Positions 18,102 through 29,488 are shown, counted from the stretch's first letter. The stretch is DNA of 64,000 nt from Tepidimonas ignava (GCF_004342625.1 NZ_SMAH01000009.1:62001-126000); one strand, 5' to 3'. Notes: generated by a model from the letters alone, not told the origin. Translations and numbers: made by a program.

Positions 18102-19432
18102 TCGGCGCTGGCTTGCACGATCCAGCGCGCCGCGTCGAGCTTGCTTTGCATCGCGCTGGCGGTTTGCTGGAACGCTGGGCGGTGACGCGCTTCGAGCGGC
18201 TCACCGCTGGGGTTGTCGCGCGCGATGGTCAGTGGGTCGCGGTGCTGGCCGCCGACCATGTACTCGAAGTGCAGGTGCGCGCCGGTGGCGGTGCCGGTGG
18301 CACCGACGGCGCCGACCGTTTGCCCTTGCTCGACGCGCTGACCCTTACGCACGTCGATGCGGCTCAGGTGTGCGTACAGCGTCTTGCGGTTGTTTTTGTG
18401 CTGCAGGATGACGACGTTGCCGTAGCCGCGCTGCCAGCCAGCGAACGCCACCACCGCGTCGGCCACGCTGCGCACCGGCGTGCCGGTGGGGGCGGCGTAG
18501 TCCACGCCCATATGGGCGCGGCGGTCACCGTACACCGGGTGAAAGCGCATGCCATAGCCGGAGCTGACACGCGTGAACGCCAGCGGCGAGGGCAAAAACG
18601 CGCGTGCCAGGCTTTCGCCGCGGAAGTTGTAGTAAGCCCCGCGCCCACCCGAGGGCGGCTCGAACCACACCAAGCCATGTTCGCGCCCGGCGTTGACGAA
18701 GCGCGCTGCCAGCAGCCGGCCGTAGCGCAGCACCTCGCCGTCGGCTTCCAGGGCCTCGTAAACCACCTCGAAGCGGTCGCCCGCGCGCAGGTCACGGCGA
18801 AAGTCGATCTCGCCGCCCAGCAAATCAGCCAATTGGCTGGCGACACTGTCGGGCAGACCGGCCGCGTCGGCGGCGGCAAACAGCGAGCTGCGGATGACGC
18901 CGCTGGCCAGCCGCACGGTGGCCTGTGGTGCCAGGCTATCTTGGTGCACGACAAACCCGGCACCGTCCCGCTGCACGACCAACTGTTCGTAGCGCGTGGC
19001 GTCGGTCTTGGGCAGCCAGCGCGCGCTCAGGCGCAGCAGCCGCCCGTCGTCGTCGACTTCGGCGCTGACGCGCTTGCCCGCCTGGCCGCCCCACAGTTGC
19101 GCGATGCGCGCGTCGCGGCGCAGCCACTCGGCCGCGGCGCTGTCGCGCACGCCCAGGCGTTGCAGCAGCGTGGCCAGGGTGTCGTCGTGTCGGGTCAGCT
19201 CGGTGCGGTACAGCACAAACGGCGCGGGCGCTTCGGCGGCCGCGGCAACGTCCGGGGTCAGCGGCAGCGCCTCGGTGACTTGCTGCTGCGGTAACCGCTC
19301 GATCGCGGTGTCCAGCGAGTCGGTGCCAAACGCGGTGACCCCGGTGCCCATCAACAGCACCGCCAGCGCCGCCACACCGGCACGGGGGTGGCGTTGCAGC
19401 CAGCGGCGTAGCAACTCGATTGTTTCTTTCAT
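18098..19432 (-). CDS. M23-family peptidoglycan endopeptidase
   Basis: A 444-residue envelope metallopeptidase. A hydrophobic N-terminal segment (about 17-36) acts as signal anchor. Residues 60-260 hold an OapA/LysM-like region that probably binds glycan. The LytM domain follows with HPVYGDRRAHMGVDYAAPTGTPV (the first metal ligands, HxxxD) and HLHFEY (HxH), so zinc binding looks intact. It would cut peptide cross-links during growth or act as an amidase activator. The ATG at 19432 is preferred over a TTG two codons earlier. It overlaps anmK by four bases, and divergent tyrS lies 228 bases away. Confidence 0.9.
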   Translation of the reverse strand: MKETIELLRRWLQRHPRAGVAALAVLLMGTGVTAFGTDSLDTAIERLPQQQVTEALPLTPDVAAAAEAPAPFVLYRTELTRHDDTLATLLQRLGVRDSAAAEWLRRDARIAQLWGGQAGKRVSAEVDDDGRLLRLSARWLPKTDATRYEQLVVQRDGAGFVVHQDSLAPQATVRLASGVIRSSLFAAADAAGLPDSVASQLADLLGGEIDFRRDLRAGDRFEVVYEALEADGEVLRYGRLLAARFVNAGREHGLVWFEPPSGGRGAYYNFRGESLARAFLPSPLAFTRVSSGYGMRFHPVYGDRRAHMGVDYAAPTGTPVRSVADAVVAFAGWQRGYGNVVILQHKNNRKTLYAHLSRIDVRKGQRVEQGQTVGAVGATGTATGAHLHFEYMVGGQHRDPLTIARDNPSGEPLEARHRPAFQQTASAMQSKLDAARWIVQASAE

Positions 19433-19546
19433 GCACAACGTCTCGTCGTCGCGGGGGGCGTGCGGTGACAGCCCCCACGCAGCGGCCTAGGGTGCGTGGT
19501 GGAGCGCGCATCCACGGCGGCTTAGGGGGACGGGGAGGTGGCCGAC

Positions 19547-19552
19547 TACAAT
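19547..19552 (+). promoter_or_regulatory. putative -10 box of tyrS
   Basis: TACAAT stands about 110 bases before the tyrS start in the divergent gap. No good -35 partner is visible, so this is only a likely promoter. The rest of the gap shows no T-box or other recognisable leader. Confidence 0.35.
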
Positions 19553-19660
19553 CGGGCGCACGCAGCTGGCGCCGTTGGGCCAGCCACGCGGCGCGGCGTG
19601 GCGCCGGCCGATCGCGCAAGTATAGCCGGGGACCGCCGGCCGTCATCTGGGTAAACCCTC

Positions 19661-20920
19661 ATGGATATTTCAACAGTGTTGGCCGCCGACGCGGCCGCCG
19701 CCGAGGCGCTGCAAGGCGCTTCCGACGCTGTGCACGCCGCGCTGGCCACGACGCTGCGCGGCTGCGAAGAGCTGTTGCCCGTGGCCGACTGGGTGCGCAA
19801 GCTGCGCCGCAGCGAAGCCACGGGGCAGCCGCTGCGCATCAAGCTGGGGCTGGATCCCACCGCGCCCGACATCCACCTGGGCCACACGGTGGTGCTGAAC
19901 AAGATGCGCCAGTTGCAAGACCTTGGCCACCAGGTGATTTTTTTGATCGGCGACTTCACCAGCCTGATCGGCGACCCGTCCGGGCGCAACAGCACGCGCC
20001 CGCCGCTGACGCCCGAGCAGATCAAGGCCAACGCCGAAACGTACTACCGGCAGGCCAGCCTGGTGCTGGACCCGGCGCGCACCGAAATCCGCTACAACAG
20101 CGAGTGGAGCGACGCGCTGGGCGCGCGCGGCATGATCCAACTGGCGGCCAAGTACACGGTGGCGCGCATGATGGAGCGCGACGATTTCACCAAGCGCTTC
20201 AAGGCCGGGGTGCCCATTTCGATCCACGAATTTTTGTACCCGCTGATGCAAGGCTACGATTCGGTGGCGCTGCGCGCCGACCTGGAGCTGGGCGGCACCG
20301 ACCAGAAGTTCAACTTGCTGATGGGCCGCCACCTGCAGCAGGAGTACGGGCAGGAGCCGCAGTGCATCCTGACCATGCCCCTGCTGGAGGGGCTCGACGG
20401 TGTCGAGAAGATGTCCAAGTCCAAGGGCAACTACATCGGCATCACCGAAGACGCCAACACGATGTTCGCCAAGGTGCTGTCGATCAGCGACGAGCTGATG
20501 TGGCGCTGGTACACGCTGCTGTCGCTGCGCCCGTTGGCCGAGATCGAAGCGCTCAAGCAGCAGGTGGCGCAAGGGCGCAACCCCAAGGAGGCCAAGCTCG
20601 AACTGGCGCGCGAGATCACCGCGCGCTTTCACGGCACGGCGGCGGCCGCGCGCGCCGAGGAGGACTTTCACCTGCGCGCGCGCGGTGGTGTGCCCGACGA
20701 CATCCCCTCGGTGTCGCTGCAGGGCGCGCCGCTGGGCATTGGGGTGCTGCTGAAGCAAGCGGGGCTGGCGCCGTCCACCAGCGAGGCCAACCGTCTCATC
20801 GACGGCGGGGGCGTGCGCGTGGACGGGGCGGTGGTGTCCGACCGCGCGCTCAAGCTGGCTGCCGGCACCTACGTGGTGCAGGTGGGCAAGCGCAAGTTCG
20901 CCCGCGTCACGTTGGCCTGA
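19661..20920 (+). CDS. tyrS: tyrosyl-tRNA synthetase
   Basis: Class I aminoacyl-tRNA synthetase charging tRNA-Tyr. The 419-residue protein has the HIGH-type motif HLGH at 72-75 within [16 protein letters not shown] and a KMSKS motif at 250-254. A C-terminal S4 RNA-binding domain (about 345-419) contains [18 protein letters not shown]. Adjacent [12 protein letters not shown] and the overall length point to the TyrZ-like bacterial branch. No clear Shine-Dalgarno is seen before the ATG, but an earlier start is not supported. A cation efflux gene follows after 11 bases. Confidence 0.96.
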   Translation: MDISTVLAADAAAAEALQGASDAVHAALATTLRGCEELLPVADWVRKLRRSEATGQPLRIKLGLDPTAPDIHLGHTVVLNKMRQLQDLGHQVIFLIGDFTSLIGDPSGRNSTRPPLTPEQIKANAETYYRQASLVLDPARTEIRYNSEWSDALGARGMIQLAAKYTVARMMERDDFTKRFKAGVPISIHEFLYPLMQGYDSVALRADLELGGTDQKFNLLMGRHLQQEYGQEPQCILTMPLLEGLDGVEKMSKSKGNYIGITEDANTMFAKVLSISDELMWRWYTLLSLRPLAEIEALKQQVAQGRNPKEAKLELAREITARFHGTAAAARAEEDFHLRARGGVPDDIPSVSLQGAPLGIGVLLKQAGLAPSTSEANRLIDGGGVRVDGAVVSDRALKLAAGTYVVQVGKRKFARVTLA

Positions 20921-20931
20921 AGGGGGATGTG

Positions 20932-21864
20932 ATGGCAGCCACCGGCCTGTGGCAGCGCCTGACCCCGCAGCGTTTGCTGGCGGCGTCGGTGGCGGTGGCG
21001 CTGGCCACCATCGCGCTCAAGACCGGGGCGTGGTGGCTGACCGGCTCGGTGGGGCTGCTGTCGGACGCGCTGGAGTCGCTGGTCAACCTGGCTGGCGCCA
21101 CCTTCGGCCTGTGGATGGTGACGGTGGCGGCCGCGCCCCCGGACGACGACCACCCCTACGGGCACCACAAGGCGGAGTATTTTTCCGCCGGGTTCGAGGG
21201 CATTTTGATCGTCGTGGCGGCGCTGGCCATCGGCTGGACCGCGGTGGACCGGTTGCTGCACCCGCAGCCGCTGCAGCAGCTCGACTGGGGGCTGGCGCTG
21301 TCGGTGGCCAGCTCCGTGCTCAACGGGCTGCTGGCGGCGGTGATGCTGCGCGCCGCGCGCGTGCACCGCTCGCAGGCGCTGGAGGGCGACGCGCGCCACC
21401 TGTTCACCGACGTGTGGACCTCGGCCGGCGTCATCGGTGGGCTGGCGCTGGTGGCGCTGACCGGCTGGGAGTGGCTCGACCCGGTGCTGGCGTTGGCGGT
21501 GGCGGCCAACATCGTGCGCGAAGGCGTGGGCCTGGTGTGGCGGGCCGGGCAGGGGCTGATGGACCAGGCGGTCGAACCCGAGGTGCGCGCCACCATCGAG
21601 CAGGTGCTGCGCGGGTTCGAACACCGCCGTGGCGGCAGCACCATCGTGCGCTTTGATCACCTGCACACGCGCAAGGCCGGGCAGCGCTGCTACGTGGACG
21701 TGCACATGCACCTGCCGCCCGACTGGAGCCTGCGCCGCGCGGCGGCGCTGCGCGCCAGCGTCGAGCAGGCGCTGATGAGCGCAGTGCCGGGGCTGCGCGC
21801 CACGATCCAACTGCTGCCGGGCGACGTCGAGGCGCACTTCGACGACCCGCGCGACCTGCTTTGA
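20932..21864 (+). CDS. cation diffusion facilitator family efflux protein
   Basis: A 310-residue inner membrane antiporter that exports divalent metals such as zinc, iron or manganese in exchange for protons. Six membrane segments are readable in the first 200 residues. The metal-site residues are in LLSDALESLVNL (segment 2), HPYGHHKAEYFSAG, and HLFTDVWTSAGV (HxxxD, segment 5). The C-terminal cytoplasmic domain holds HTRKAGQRCYVDVHMHLPP. Specificity cannot be read. The ATG at 20932 is the only convincing start near the tyrS stop, and AGGGGG precedes it. It is likely co-transcribed with tyrS. Confidence 0.92.
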   Translation: MAATGLWQRLTPQRLLAASVAVALATIALKTGAWWLTGSVGLLSDALESLVNLAGATFGLWMVTVAAAPPDDDHPYGHHKAEYFSAGFEGILIVVAALAIGWTAVDRLLHPQPLQQLDWGLALSVASSVLNGLLAAVMLRAARVHRSQALEGDARHLFTDVWTSAGVIGGLALVALTGWEWLDPVLALAVAANIVREGVGLVWRAGQGLMDQAVEPEVRATIEQVLRGFEHRRGGSTIVRFDHLHTRKAGQRCYVDVHMHLPPDWSLRRAAALRASVEQALMSAVPGLRATIQLLPGDVEAHFDDPRDLL

Positions 21865-21908
21865 CGCGGCACGCGCCGCGCTGGGCCGCAGCCGGCGCGG
21901 CTTGGCCC

Positions 21909-21939
21909 GTCGGCCCTCCAACGCGTTGGTGAGGCCGAC
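21909..21939. repeat. GC-rich hairpin in a convergent gap
   Basis: The outer arms GTCGGCC / GGCCGAC enclose the perfect 12-base palindrome CCAACGCGTTGG. No T tract follows, so it may be a protective or rho-dependent stop structure for the efflux gene. It lies five bases before a larger palindromic element. Confidence 0.5.
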
Positions 21940-21943
21940 GACA

Positions 21944-22117
21944 CCGGGGCAAGCGGGGGCCGGGCGGCGATTTGCGGACGAGCGGCGCAGGCCGTTAGCG
22001 AAGCGGGCGACTAGCCGCCCGCATGTCCGAGCGAAGCGAGTTTGCGGGCGGCCGCCCGCGAGCTTTACGGCCTGCCCGCGAGGGAGCCATGAGCCACCCG
22101 GCCCCCGCTTGTCCCGG
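21944..22117. repeat. 174-bp palindromic element (inverted-repeat bounded)
   Basis: The ends 21944-21964 and 22097-22117 are inverted copies matching at 20 of 21 bases. Inside, GCAGGCCGT and ACGGCCTGC pair again, as do the GCGGGCG-type arms, so the whole segment could fold into one long interrupted hairpin with GAGCGAAGCGAG at the apex. It occupies the convergent gap between the efflux gene and ybeY. It codes for nothing convincing. The form resembles a miniature mobile or palindromic intergenic repeat; copy number in the genome is unknown. Confidence 0.6.
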
Positions 22118-22134
22118 CGTATCCAGAGACCGGC

Positions 22135-22608
22135 TCAACAGCTGCGCTGGCCGTACGGGTTGGGCAAGCCCAGCCCGGCCAGGATGGCGATCTCGCGCGC
22201 TTCCATCGCTTCGGCGTCGGCCTCGCTGGTTTCGTGGTCCCAGCCCTGGGCGTGCAGCGCACCGTGCACCAGCAGGTGGGCGTAGTGCTGCGCCAACGTT
22301 TTGCCCTGCGCCGCCGCTTCGCGCGCCACCACCGGGGCGCACAGCACCAGGTCGGCCAGCACCACCGGCGCGCGCTCGTAATCGAACGTCAGCACGTTGG
22401 TGGCGTAGTCCTTGTGGCGCCAGGTGCGGTTGAGCGAGCGGCCTTCGTCCTCGTCGACGATGCGCACGGTCAGCTCGGCCGGCCCCTGCAGCGCGTGGCG
22501 CAGCCAGCGTGCCACCTGGTGGCGGGGCAGCGCGGCGCGGTGCGCCTCCACCCCCTCGAAGCGGGCGAATTGCAGCGACAATGTCAGCGGCGGCAGGGCG
22601 CGTGGCAT
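22135..22608 (-). CDS. ybeY: endoribonuclease YbeY
   Basis: A zinc endoribonuclease used in 16S rRNA 3'-end maturation and ribosome quality control. The 157-residue protein has the metal motif [11 protein letters not shown] (His115, His119, His125) and the family blocks [16 protein letters not shown] and DLVLCAPVV. The frame stays open further upstream into the end of phoH, but [12 protein letters not shown] is the proper start. It directly follows phoH (gap about 10 bases), the usual phoH-ybeY order. Confidence 0.96.
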   Translation of the reverse strand: MPRALPPLTLSLQFARFEGVEAHRAALPRHQVARWLRHALQGPAELTVRIVDEDEGRSLNRTWRHKDYATNVLTFDYERAPVVLADLVLCAPVVAREAAAQGKTLAQHYAHLLVHGALHAQGWDHETSEADAEAMEAREIAILAGLGLPNPYGQRSC

Positions 22609-22618
22609 GGGGTGGCCT

Positions 22619-23563
<945 letters not shown>

Positions 23564-23611
23564 AGCGGATAATCCCCGTTGGACTGGCAAAGCACGTGTG
23601 AAAGAGCATCC

Positions 23612-24196
23612 ATGATAGGCCAACTCAGCGGCACGCTGCTGCACAAGCAGCCCCCGATGATCGTGGTGGACTGCCACGGTGTGGGCTACGAGGTCGAAGT
23701 GCCGATGAGCACCTTTTGCAACTTGCCCGCCACGGGGCAGCCGGTGGTGCTGTTGACGCACCTGGTGGTGCGCGAGGACGCGCACATCCTGTACGGCTTT
23801 GCCAGCGCGCCCGAGCGCAGCGCCTTTCGGGAGCTGATCAAGGTCGGTGGCGTGGGGCCGCGCACGGCGCTGGCGGTGCTGTCGGGCCTGAGCGTGGCGG
23901 AGCTGGCGCAGGCCGTGGCCCAGCAGCAGGCGGCGCGCCTGACGCGCATCCCCGGCATCGGCAAAAAAACCGCCGAGCGGCTGCTGCTGGAGTTGCGCGG
24001 CAAACTCGCGCCGGACCTGGCCGACGCCGGCGCCACCGCCGCCCCGGTGGGCGACGCGCACACCGACATCCAGCAAGCGCTGCTGGCGTTGGGCTACAGC
24101 GAACGTGAAGCGGCGGCGGCCCTCAAGGCCCTGCCGGCGGACGTGGGGGTTAGCGAGGGCATCAAACTCGCGCTCAAGGCGCTGTCCAAGGGGTAA
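23612..24196 (+). CDS. ruvA: Holliday junction branch migration complex subunit RuvA
   Basis: RuvA binds four-way DNA junctions and loads the RuvB motors. The 194-residue protein begins [19 protein letters not shown] (OB fold). Two helix-hairpin-helix motifs follow around [21 protein letters not shown] and [17 protein letters not shown]. The C-terminal RuvB-binding domain holds [16 protein letters not shown]. The upstream in-frame extension to 23579 is rejected because MIGQLSG is the invariant start. ruvB follows after six bases. Confidence 0.97.
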   Translation: MIGQLSGTLLHKQPPMIVVDCHGVGYEVEVPMSTFCNLPATGQPVVLLTHLVVREDAHILYGFASAPERSAFRELIKVGGVGPRTALAVLSGLSVAELAQAVAQQQAARLTRIPGIGKKTAERLLLELRGKLAPDLADAGATAAPVGDAHTDIQQALLALGYSEREAAAALKALPADVGVSEGIKLALKALSKG

Positions 24197-24202
24197 GGCG
24201 GC

Positions 24203-25273
<1,071 letters not shown>

Positions 25274-25295
25274 CGCCGATCCCGTGCGCAGGTCG

Positions 25296-25952
25296 TCAGG
25301 CGGCGGCGCGCTCGTCCAGCGGGCCGGCTTCGTCGGCCTCGTCCAGGTGGCGCGTGTCGCCCCACGACAGCAGCGCAAAGCCGCCGTCGGGGCTCCACAG
25401 CACGCGGTGGATGGCGGCGTTGCCCATGGCCCACGCCCGTGGCGCCTGCAGGTCGACGCGGGCGGCGGCACGGTACAGGATGTCCAGCACCCCACCGTGC
25501 GCCACGACGGCGATTTGCTCGCCCAGGTGCTGCGCCGCCAGGCGCGCGAAGGTGGTTTCGACGCGCTCGCGCAGCGCCAGCAGCGACTCGCCGCCGGGGG
25601 GCGCGTAGTCCGGCACACGGGTTTTCCAGGCGCGCACGACGTCGGGGTGCTCCTGCTCCAGCTCGGCCCAGGTGCGGCCTTGGAAGGCGCCAAAGCAGCG
25701 CTCGCGCAGGCCTTCGTCCAGCCGCAGGGGCAGCGCCAGCGCCTGCGCCAGCGGTGCGGCGGTGTCGCGCGCACGGCCCAGGTCGCTGCTGTAGACGGCT
25801 GTGATCGGCTCGTGGCGCAGCGCCGAGGCCACCCGCGCGGCCTGCCAGCGCCCGGTGTCGTTGAGGGGGATGTCCAGTTGCCCCTGGATGCGCGCGTCGC
25901 GGTTCCAGGCGGTCTCGCCATGGCGGATGGCCAAAATACGGGTGGCGTGCAT
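25296..25952 (-). CDS. histidine phosphatase family protein (phosphoglycerate mutase-like)
   Basis: A 218-residue phosphatase of the RHG superfamily. The catalytic His lies in LAIRHGETAWN (residues 7-17). The second core residues are in VYSSDLGRARDTA and the late acid/His pair in VVAHGGVLDIL. This set is shared by GpmB-like enzymes and alpha-ribazole or broad-specificity phosphatases, so the substrate is open. It is convergent with ruvB and divergent from cheV. Confidence 0.88.
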   Translation of the reverse strand: MHATRILAIRHGETAWNRDARIQGQLDIPLNDTGRWQAARVASALRHEPITAVYSSDLGRARDTAAPLAQALALPLRLDEGLRERCFGAFQGRTWAELEQEHPDVVRAWKTRVPDYAPPGGESLLALRERVETTFARLAAQHLGEQIAVVAHGGVLDILYRAAARVDLQAPRAWAMGNAAIHRVLWSPDGGFALLSWGDTRHLDEADEAGPLDERAAA

Positions 25953-25960
25953 CGTGGGGT

Positions 25961-25989
25961 TTACGTGGCCTGTTGTCGCAGCCTAGAAT
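25961..25989 (+). promoter_or_regulatory. putative cheV promoter
   Basis: A -35-like TTACGT (25961-25966) and a -10-like TAGAAT (25984-25989) are separated by 17 bases, 51 bases before the cheV start. This is a sigma-70-type reading. No flagellar sigma-28 signature is evident. Confidence 0.4.
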
Positions 25990-26039
25990 GGTAACGTGCC
26001 GGCGGTTGCCGGTTTTTCGTCACCCCTTCGGGCCGCCCC

Positions 26040-27029
26040 ATGAGCAGCAGCGCATTTCAAAAAGAAGTCGACGAACGCACCAACCTGACCGGCTCCAACA
26101 AGTTCGAGATGCTCCTGTTCCGCCTTGGCAAGGCGCCGGGCAAGGAGCAGTCGGAGCTGTTCGGCATCAACGTGTTCAAGATTCGCGAGATCGTGGCCAT
26201 GCCGCAGATCACCGCGATGGCGGGCGCGCCGCAGCACGTGCTGGGCATGGTCAACCTGCGCGGGCAGGTCATCCCGGTGATCGACCTGCCGGCGGTGGTG
26301 GGCTGCACGCCCGAGACGGGCCTCAACCTGATGCTGGTGACCGAGTACGCGCGCTCCACCCAGGGCTTTGCGGCCGAGTCGGTGGAAGATATCGTGCGGC
26401 TGGACTGGAACCAGATTCTGTCGGCGGACAACACGGCGTCGGTGGCGCGTGGCTTGGTGACCAGCATCGCCCGCATCGACGACGGCCAGGGGGGCACCAA
26501 GCTGGTGCAGATCCTGGACGTGGAGTCCATTTTGCAAAAGGTCATGCCCAGCGACGCGGTCGAGGTGGCGCAGGACAAGGTTGGCCCGGCGGTGCGGCTG
26601 CGGCCGGGCGCGGTGGTGCTGGCGGCGGACGACTCGTTCGTCGCGCGCAGCATGATCGAAGCCGAGCTCAAGGCGCTGGGGTTGCCCTTCATCATGACCA
26701 AGTCGGGCCAGGAGGCGTGGAGCGTGCTGCAAGAGATCGCGGCCGACTGCCGCGCCAAGGGCCAGCCGATCCACGAGCGCGTGGCGGTGGTGCTCAGCGA
26801 CCTGGAAATGCCCGAGATGGACGGCTTTACGCTGACGCGCAACATCAAGGCCGACCCGCTGCTGCGCGCGGTGCCGGTGGTGATCCATTCGTCGCTGACC
26901 GGCGACACCAACGAAAAACACGTGCAACGCGCCGGGGCCGACGCCTACGTGGCCAAGTTCGCGGCCAAGGAGTTGGCCGACACGCTGCGCAAGGTGCTGG
27001 CGGGCAGCGAGGCGTTGGCGGTGGCGTGA
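26040..27029 (+). CDS. cheV: chemotaxis protein CheV (CheW-REC fusion)
   Basis: CheV couples chemoreceptors to CheA and can be tuned by phosphorylation. The 329-residue protein has a CheW domain (about 20-175; GINVFKIREIV, MVNLRGQVIPVIDL). A response-regulator domain (about 190-320) follows, with acidic pair Asp197-Asp198, phosphoacceptor Asp254 in VVLSDLEMPEMDG, and the conserved Ser/Lys positions (HSSLTG, YVAKF). No other chemotaxis gene is adjacent, so it serves receptors encoded elsewhere. Confidence 0.95.
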   Translation: MSSSAFQKEVDERTNLTGSNKFEMLLFRLGKAPGKEQSELFGINVFKIREIVAMPQITAMAGAPQHVLGMVNLRGQVIPVIDLPAVVGCTPETGLNLMLVTEYARSTQGFAAESVEDIVRLDWNQILSADNTASVARGLVTSIARIDDGQGGTKLVQILDVESILQKVMPSDAVEVAQDKVGPAVRLRPGAVVLAADDSFVARSMIEAELKALGLPFIMTKSGQEAWSVLQEIAADCRAKGQPIHERVAVVLSDLEMPEMDGFTLTRNIKADPLLRAVPVVIHSSLTGDTNEKHVQRAGADAYVAKFAAKELADTLRKVLAGSEALAVA

Positions 27030-27090
27030 CCCTGCCTGGGGCTGCCGGCGCGGGGTAGCCTCGCTCCGGCGGCGGGCTTGGCAGCGTTTG

Positions 27091-27744
27091 CTAGCGAGGT
27101 TGCTCGATGACCACCCGCCGCGGCCCGCTGGGCGGCTGCGGAAACCCGTCCAGCGCGGCGCTCAACAGCGCACGCCACAGCGTCGGCGTGTCGGCCCACG
27201 GGCCATCCTGGGTGGCGCGGGTTTCATAGACCACTTCACCGCTGCGGCGGTCGCGCACGGTCAGCGCGACCTCGCGCACGTAGTACGGCGGGCGCAGGTG
27301 CCACTGCAACCCGATCGAGCTGACGACGCCGCGGCCCACCATCACCTGCCCGTAGGGCACCCACCCGGGACGGAGGTCGGGCGCGTCCCACGGCGCGTAG
27401 GGGTACTTGACCGAGCGCGCCACGAGCTGCACGCCCCAGGGCACGGCGCTGGCGGCGGCGCCGCTGGCCGCTTCGTCGCGCTGCAGGCCGTGGCCGGCCA
27501 GCACCTCGGTGGCGATGGCTTCGAGCTGGTCCTGCTCGCGCGCCGTGTCGCCGCTGCGCTGTGAGGGCAGGCGCTCGAACACGTAGCGGTCGCCGGGGGC
27601 CGGCCGCGCGTCGGCGCGCCACGCGGGCTGGCTGTTGACGGTGTGTTCCAGCCGCAGCGTGCTGGCGCAACCGCCCAGCGCCAGCAGCGCCAGCGCCAGG
27701 CCCGCGGCCAGCGCGCTGCGCACCGAGGGTCGCCAACCGCCCAT
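27091..27744 (-). CDS. DUF4136-like outer-membrane lipoprotein
   Basis: A 217-residue exported lipoprotein. The signal peptide ends in the lipobox LALGGC near residue 28, so the mature protein is lipidated, probably at the outer membrane. The mature part has the layout of DUF4136 proteins: an early strand ending YVFERLPS, a helix with LEAIATEVLAGHGL, a Tyr/Pro-rich middle, and a late VALTVRDRRSGEVVYETRA block. The assignment is by layout only and the function of that family is unknown. The ATG at 27744 overlaps the leader of ttcA (stop at 27747), so both lie on one transcript. Confidence 0.72.
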   Translation of the reverse strand: MGGWRPSVRSALAAGLALALLALGGCASTLRLEHTVNSQPAWRADARPAPGDRYVFERLPSQRSGDTAREQDQLEAIATEVLAGHGLQRDEAASGAAASAVPWGVQLVARSVKYPYAPWDAPDLRPGWVPYGQVMVGRGVVSSIGLQWHLRPPYYVREVALTVRDRRSGEVVYETRATQDGPWADTPTLWRALLSAALDGFPQPPSGPRRVVIEQPR

Positions 27745-27746
27745 CG

Positions 27747-28658
27747 TCAAGCGTCCTGCGGGGTAAGGGTCACGATGCGCCGCGCGGCCATGGGCGCCTC
27801 GTCCGTCGCGTCGTGCGCGTCGGGCATGGTCAGCGGCTCGTCATCGAACGCGAGATCGCCCTCCGCCTCGGGCCGGCCGGTGGCGCGCACCGCGGCAAAG
27901 TCGTACAAGCCGCGGTCCATCAGGTGGCTGGGCACCACGTTTTGCAGCGCGCGCAGCATGTTGTCGATGCGGCCAGGGTAGCGCTTGTCCCACTCGCGCA
28001 GCAAGTCACCCACCTGCTTGCGCTGCAGGTGCTGTTGGCTGCCGCACAGGTTGCACGGGATGATGGGGAATTGGCGCACCTCGGCCCAACGGATCAGGTC
28101 CTTTTCTGGCACGTAGGCCAGCGGCCGGATGACGACGTGCTCGCCGTTGTCGCTGACCAATTTGGGCGGCATGCCCTTGAGCTTGGCGCCGAAAAACATG
28201 TTGAGCAGCAGCGTTTGCAGGATGTCGTCGCGGTGGTGCCCCAGCGCGATTTTGGTCGCGCCCAGCTCGCGCGCCACGCGGTACAGGATGCCACGGCGCA
28301 GCCGGCTGCACAGGCTGCACATGGTCTTGCCTTCGGGGATGACCTTTTTGACGATCGAGTAGGTGTCCTGCGTTTCGATGTGGAACGGCACCCCCAGCGT
28401 GCGCAGGTAGTTGGGCAGCACGTCGGCCGGAAAGCCAGGCTGGCGCTGGTCCAGGTTGACCGCGATGAGCTCAAAGCGCGCCGGCGCGCGCCGCTGCAGC
28501 CGCATCAAGATGTCCAGCAAGCCATAGCTGTCCTTGCCGCCGGACAGGCACACCATCACGCGGTCGCCATCTTCGATCATGCGGTAGTCGTCGATGGCCT
28601 GGCCGACCAAGCGGCACAAGCGCTTTTCGAGCTTGCGGTTTTCAAACGCGATGTCCAT
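27747..28658 (-). CDS. ttcA: tRNA 2-thiocytidine(32) synthetase
   Basis: TtcA uses ATP and an Fe-S cluster to thiolate cytidine 32 of some tRNAs. The 303-residue protein has the PP-loop [15 protein letters not shown] (SGGKDS at 39-44), the first cysteine pair CSLC (114, 117), a further Cys in [10 protein letters not shown], and the [16 protein letters not shown] block. The upstream in-frame extension is dropped because [14 protein letters not shown] is the family start. The acidic C-terminal tail after residue 270 is longer than in E. coli. Confidence 0.95.
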   Translation of the reverse strand: MDIAFENRKLEKRLCRLVGQAIDDYRMIEDGDRVMVCLSGGKDSYGLLDILMRLQRRAPARFELIAVNLDQRQPGFPADVLPNYLRTLGVPFHIETQDTYSIVKKVIPEGKTMCSLCSRLRRGILYRVARELGATKIALGHHRDDILQTLLLNMFFGAKLKGMPPKLVSDNGEHVVIRPLAYVPEKDLIRWAEVRQFPIIPCNLCGSQQHLQRKQVGDLLREWDKRYPGRIDNMLRALQNVVPSHLMDRGLYDFAAVRATGRPEAEGDLAFDDEPLTMPDAHDATDEAPMAARRIVTLTPQDA

Positions 28659-28691
28659 GCGCGCATTGTCCCGCAAACCGTGCCGGGGCGC

Positions 28692-29075
28692 TCACCACTG
28701 CCCGCATTCCATGCGGATGGCGACCTCGCAGTCGTCGAAGATTTCCAGCTTGGCGATGCGCACCCGCACCCCGATGACGCCGGGCAACTGCAGCAGCCGC
28801 GTGGCCAGCTTGCCGATGAGCGTCTCCAGCAGGTTGACATGCTCGGCGGTGCACTCGTCGATGATGATCTGGCGCACCTTGCGGTAGTCCAACACGTGGT
28901 GGATGTCGTCGTCGTGCGGCTGCAGCGGCTGCCAGCCTTGGTTGAGCTCGGCGTCCACCTGGATGGGCTGCGGGCCCTGACGCTCGTGCGCCAGGATGCC
29001 CAGGTTGGCGTGAAAGCGCAGGCCGGTCAGCGCCAGCACCTGGCGGCCGATTTTGTGTTGCACGGGTTCGGTCAT
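28692..29075 (-). CDS. dihydroneopterin aldolase/epimerase family protein (FolB/FolX-like)
   Basis: A 127-residue pterin enzyme of the tunnelling fold. The presumed catalytic residues of the family are readable: Glu in LAHERQGPQP, Tyr in VLDYRKV and Lys in RIAKLEIFDD. The Pro that normally follows this Lys is Leu. Its start overlaps the stop of the second FolB-like gene (ATGA), and a FolM-like reductase stands just upstream of that. One of the two FolB copies may act as FolX (dihydroneopterin triphosphate 2'-epimerase), which would fit the FolM neighbour; this is inference. Confidence 0.83.
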   Translation of the reverse strand: MTEPVQHKIGRQVLALTGLRFHANLGILAHERQGPQPIQVDAELNQGWQPLQPHDDDIHHVLDYRKVRQIIIDECTAEHVNLLETLIGKLATRLLQLPGVIGVRVRIAKLEIFDDCEVAIRMECGQW

Positions 29076-29488
29076 GGTCGCAATCCGACGCGTTCGACGG
29101 CCACCGCTTCGCAGTCGGGGTAGACGTCGGGCTTGGCGGTGCGCACGCGCGCGGCCAACACGCCCGGCTGCTGCAACAGCCACGCCAGGATGGCGTCGCA
29201 CAGGGTTTCTTGCAGCTCGAAGTGCTGTTGCGTTACCAGGTGGCGGATCATGTCGCGGATGGCATCGTAGTCGAACGTGTCGGACAAGCGGTCGGTGCGG
29301 GCGTGCGCGCGCTGCAGGTCCACGCACACATCGACGTCGAAGCGCATGCGTTGCGGGCCACCGCGCTCGAAATCGTGCACCCCGATGCGCACCGGCAGTT
29401 GCAGCCCCTGCAGCGAAAGCACCCGACCGCGCTGGGCCAGGTCGGGGCGCAGCGCGGCAAAAGCCAGCAACGCGGACGTCGTGCTCAT
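29072..29488 (-). CDS. folB: dihydroneopterin aldolase (FolB-like)
   Basis: A 138-residue protein that would convert dihydroneopterin to hydroxymethyl-dihydropterin in folate synthesis. It shows LQGLQLPVRIGVHDFERG (catalytic Glu), FDYDAIRDMI (Tyr) and the canonical RTAKPDVYPDCEAV (Lys-Pro). Of the two tandem copies this one keeps the KP motif, so it is the better candidate for true FolB. It is flanked by overlapping neighbours on both sides (FolM-like upstream, FolB/FolX-like downstream), so all three are translated as a unit. Confidence 0.86.
   Translation of the reverse strand: MSTTSALLAFAALRPDLAQRGRVLSLQGLQLPVRIGVHDFERGGPQRMRFDVDVCVDLQRAHARTDRLSDTFDYDAIRDMIRHLVTQQHFELQETLCDAILAWLLQQPGVLAARVRTAKPDVYPDCEAVAVERVGLRP

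Noticed and set aside
22023-22433. Small frame starting MSERSEF in the palindromic element
   Set aside because: It runs through the repeat and the antisense of ybeY, without codon bias or family similarity.
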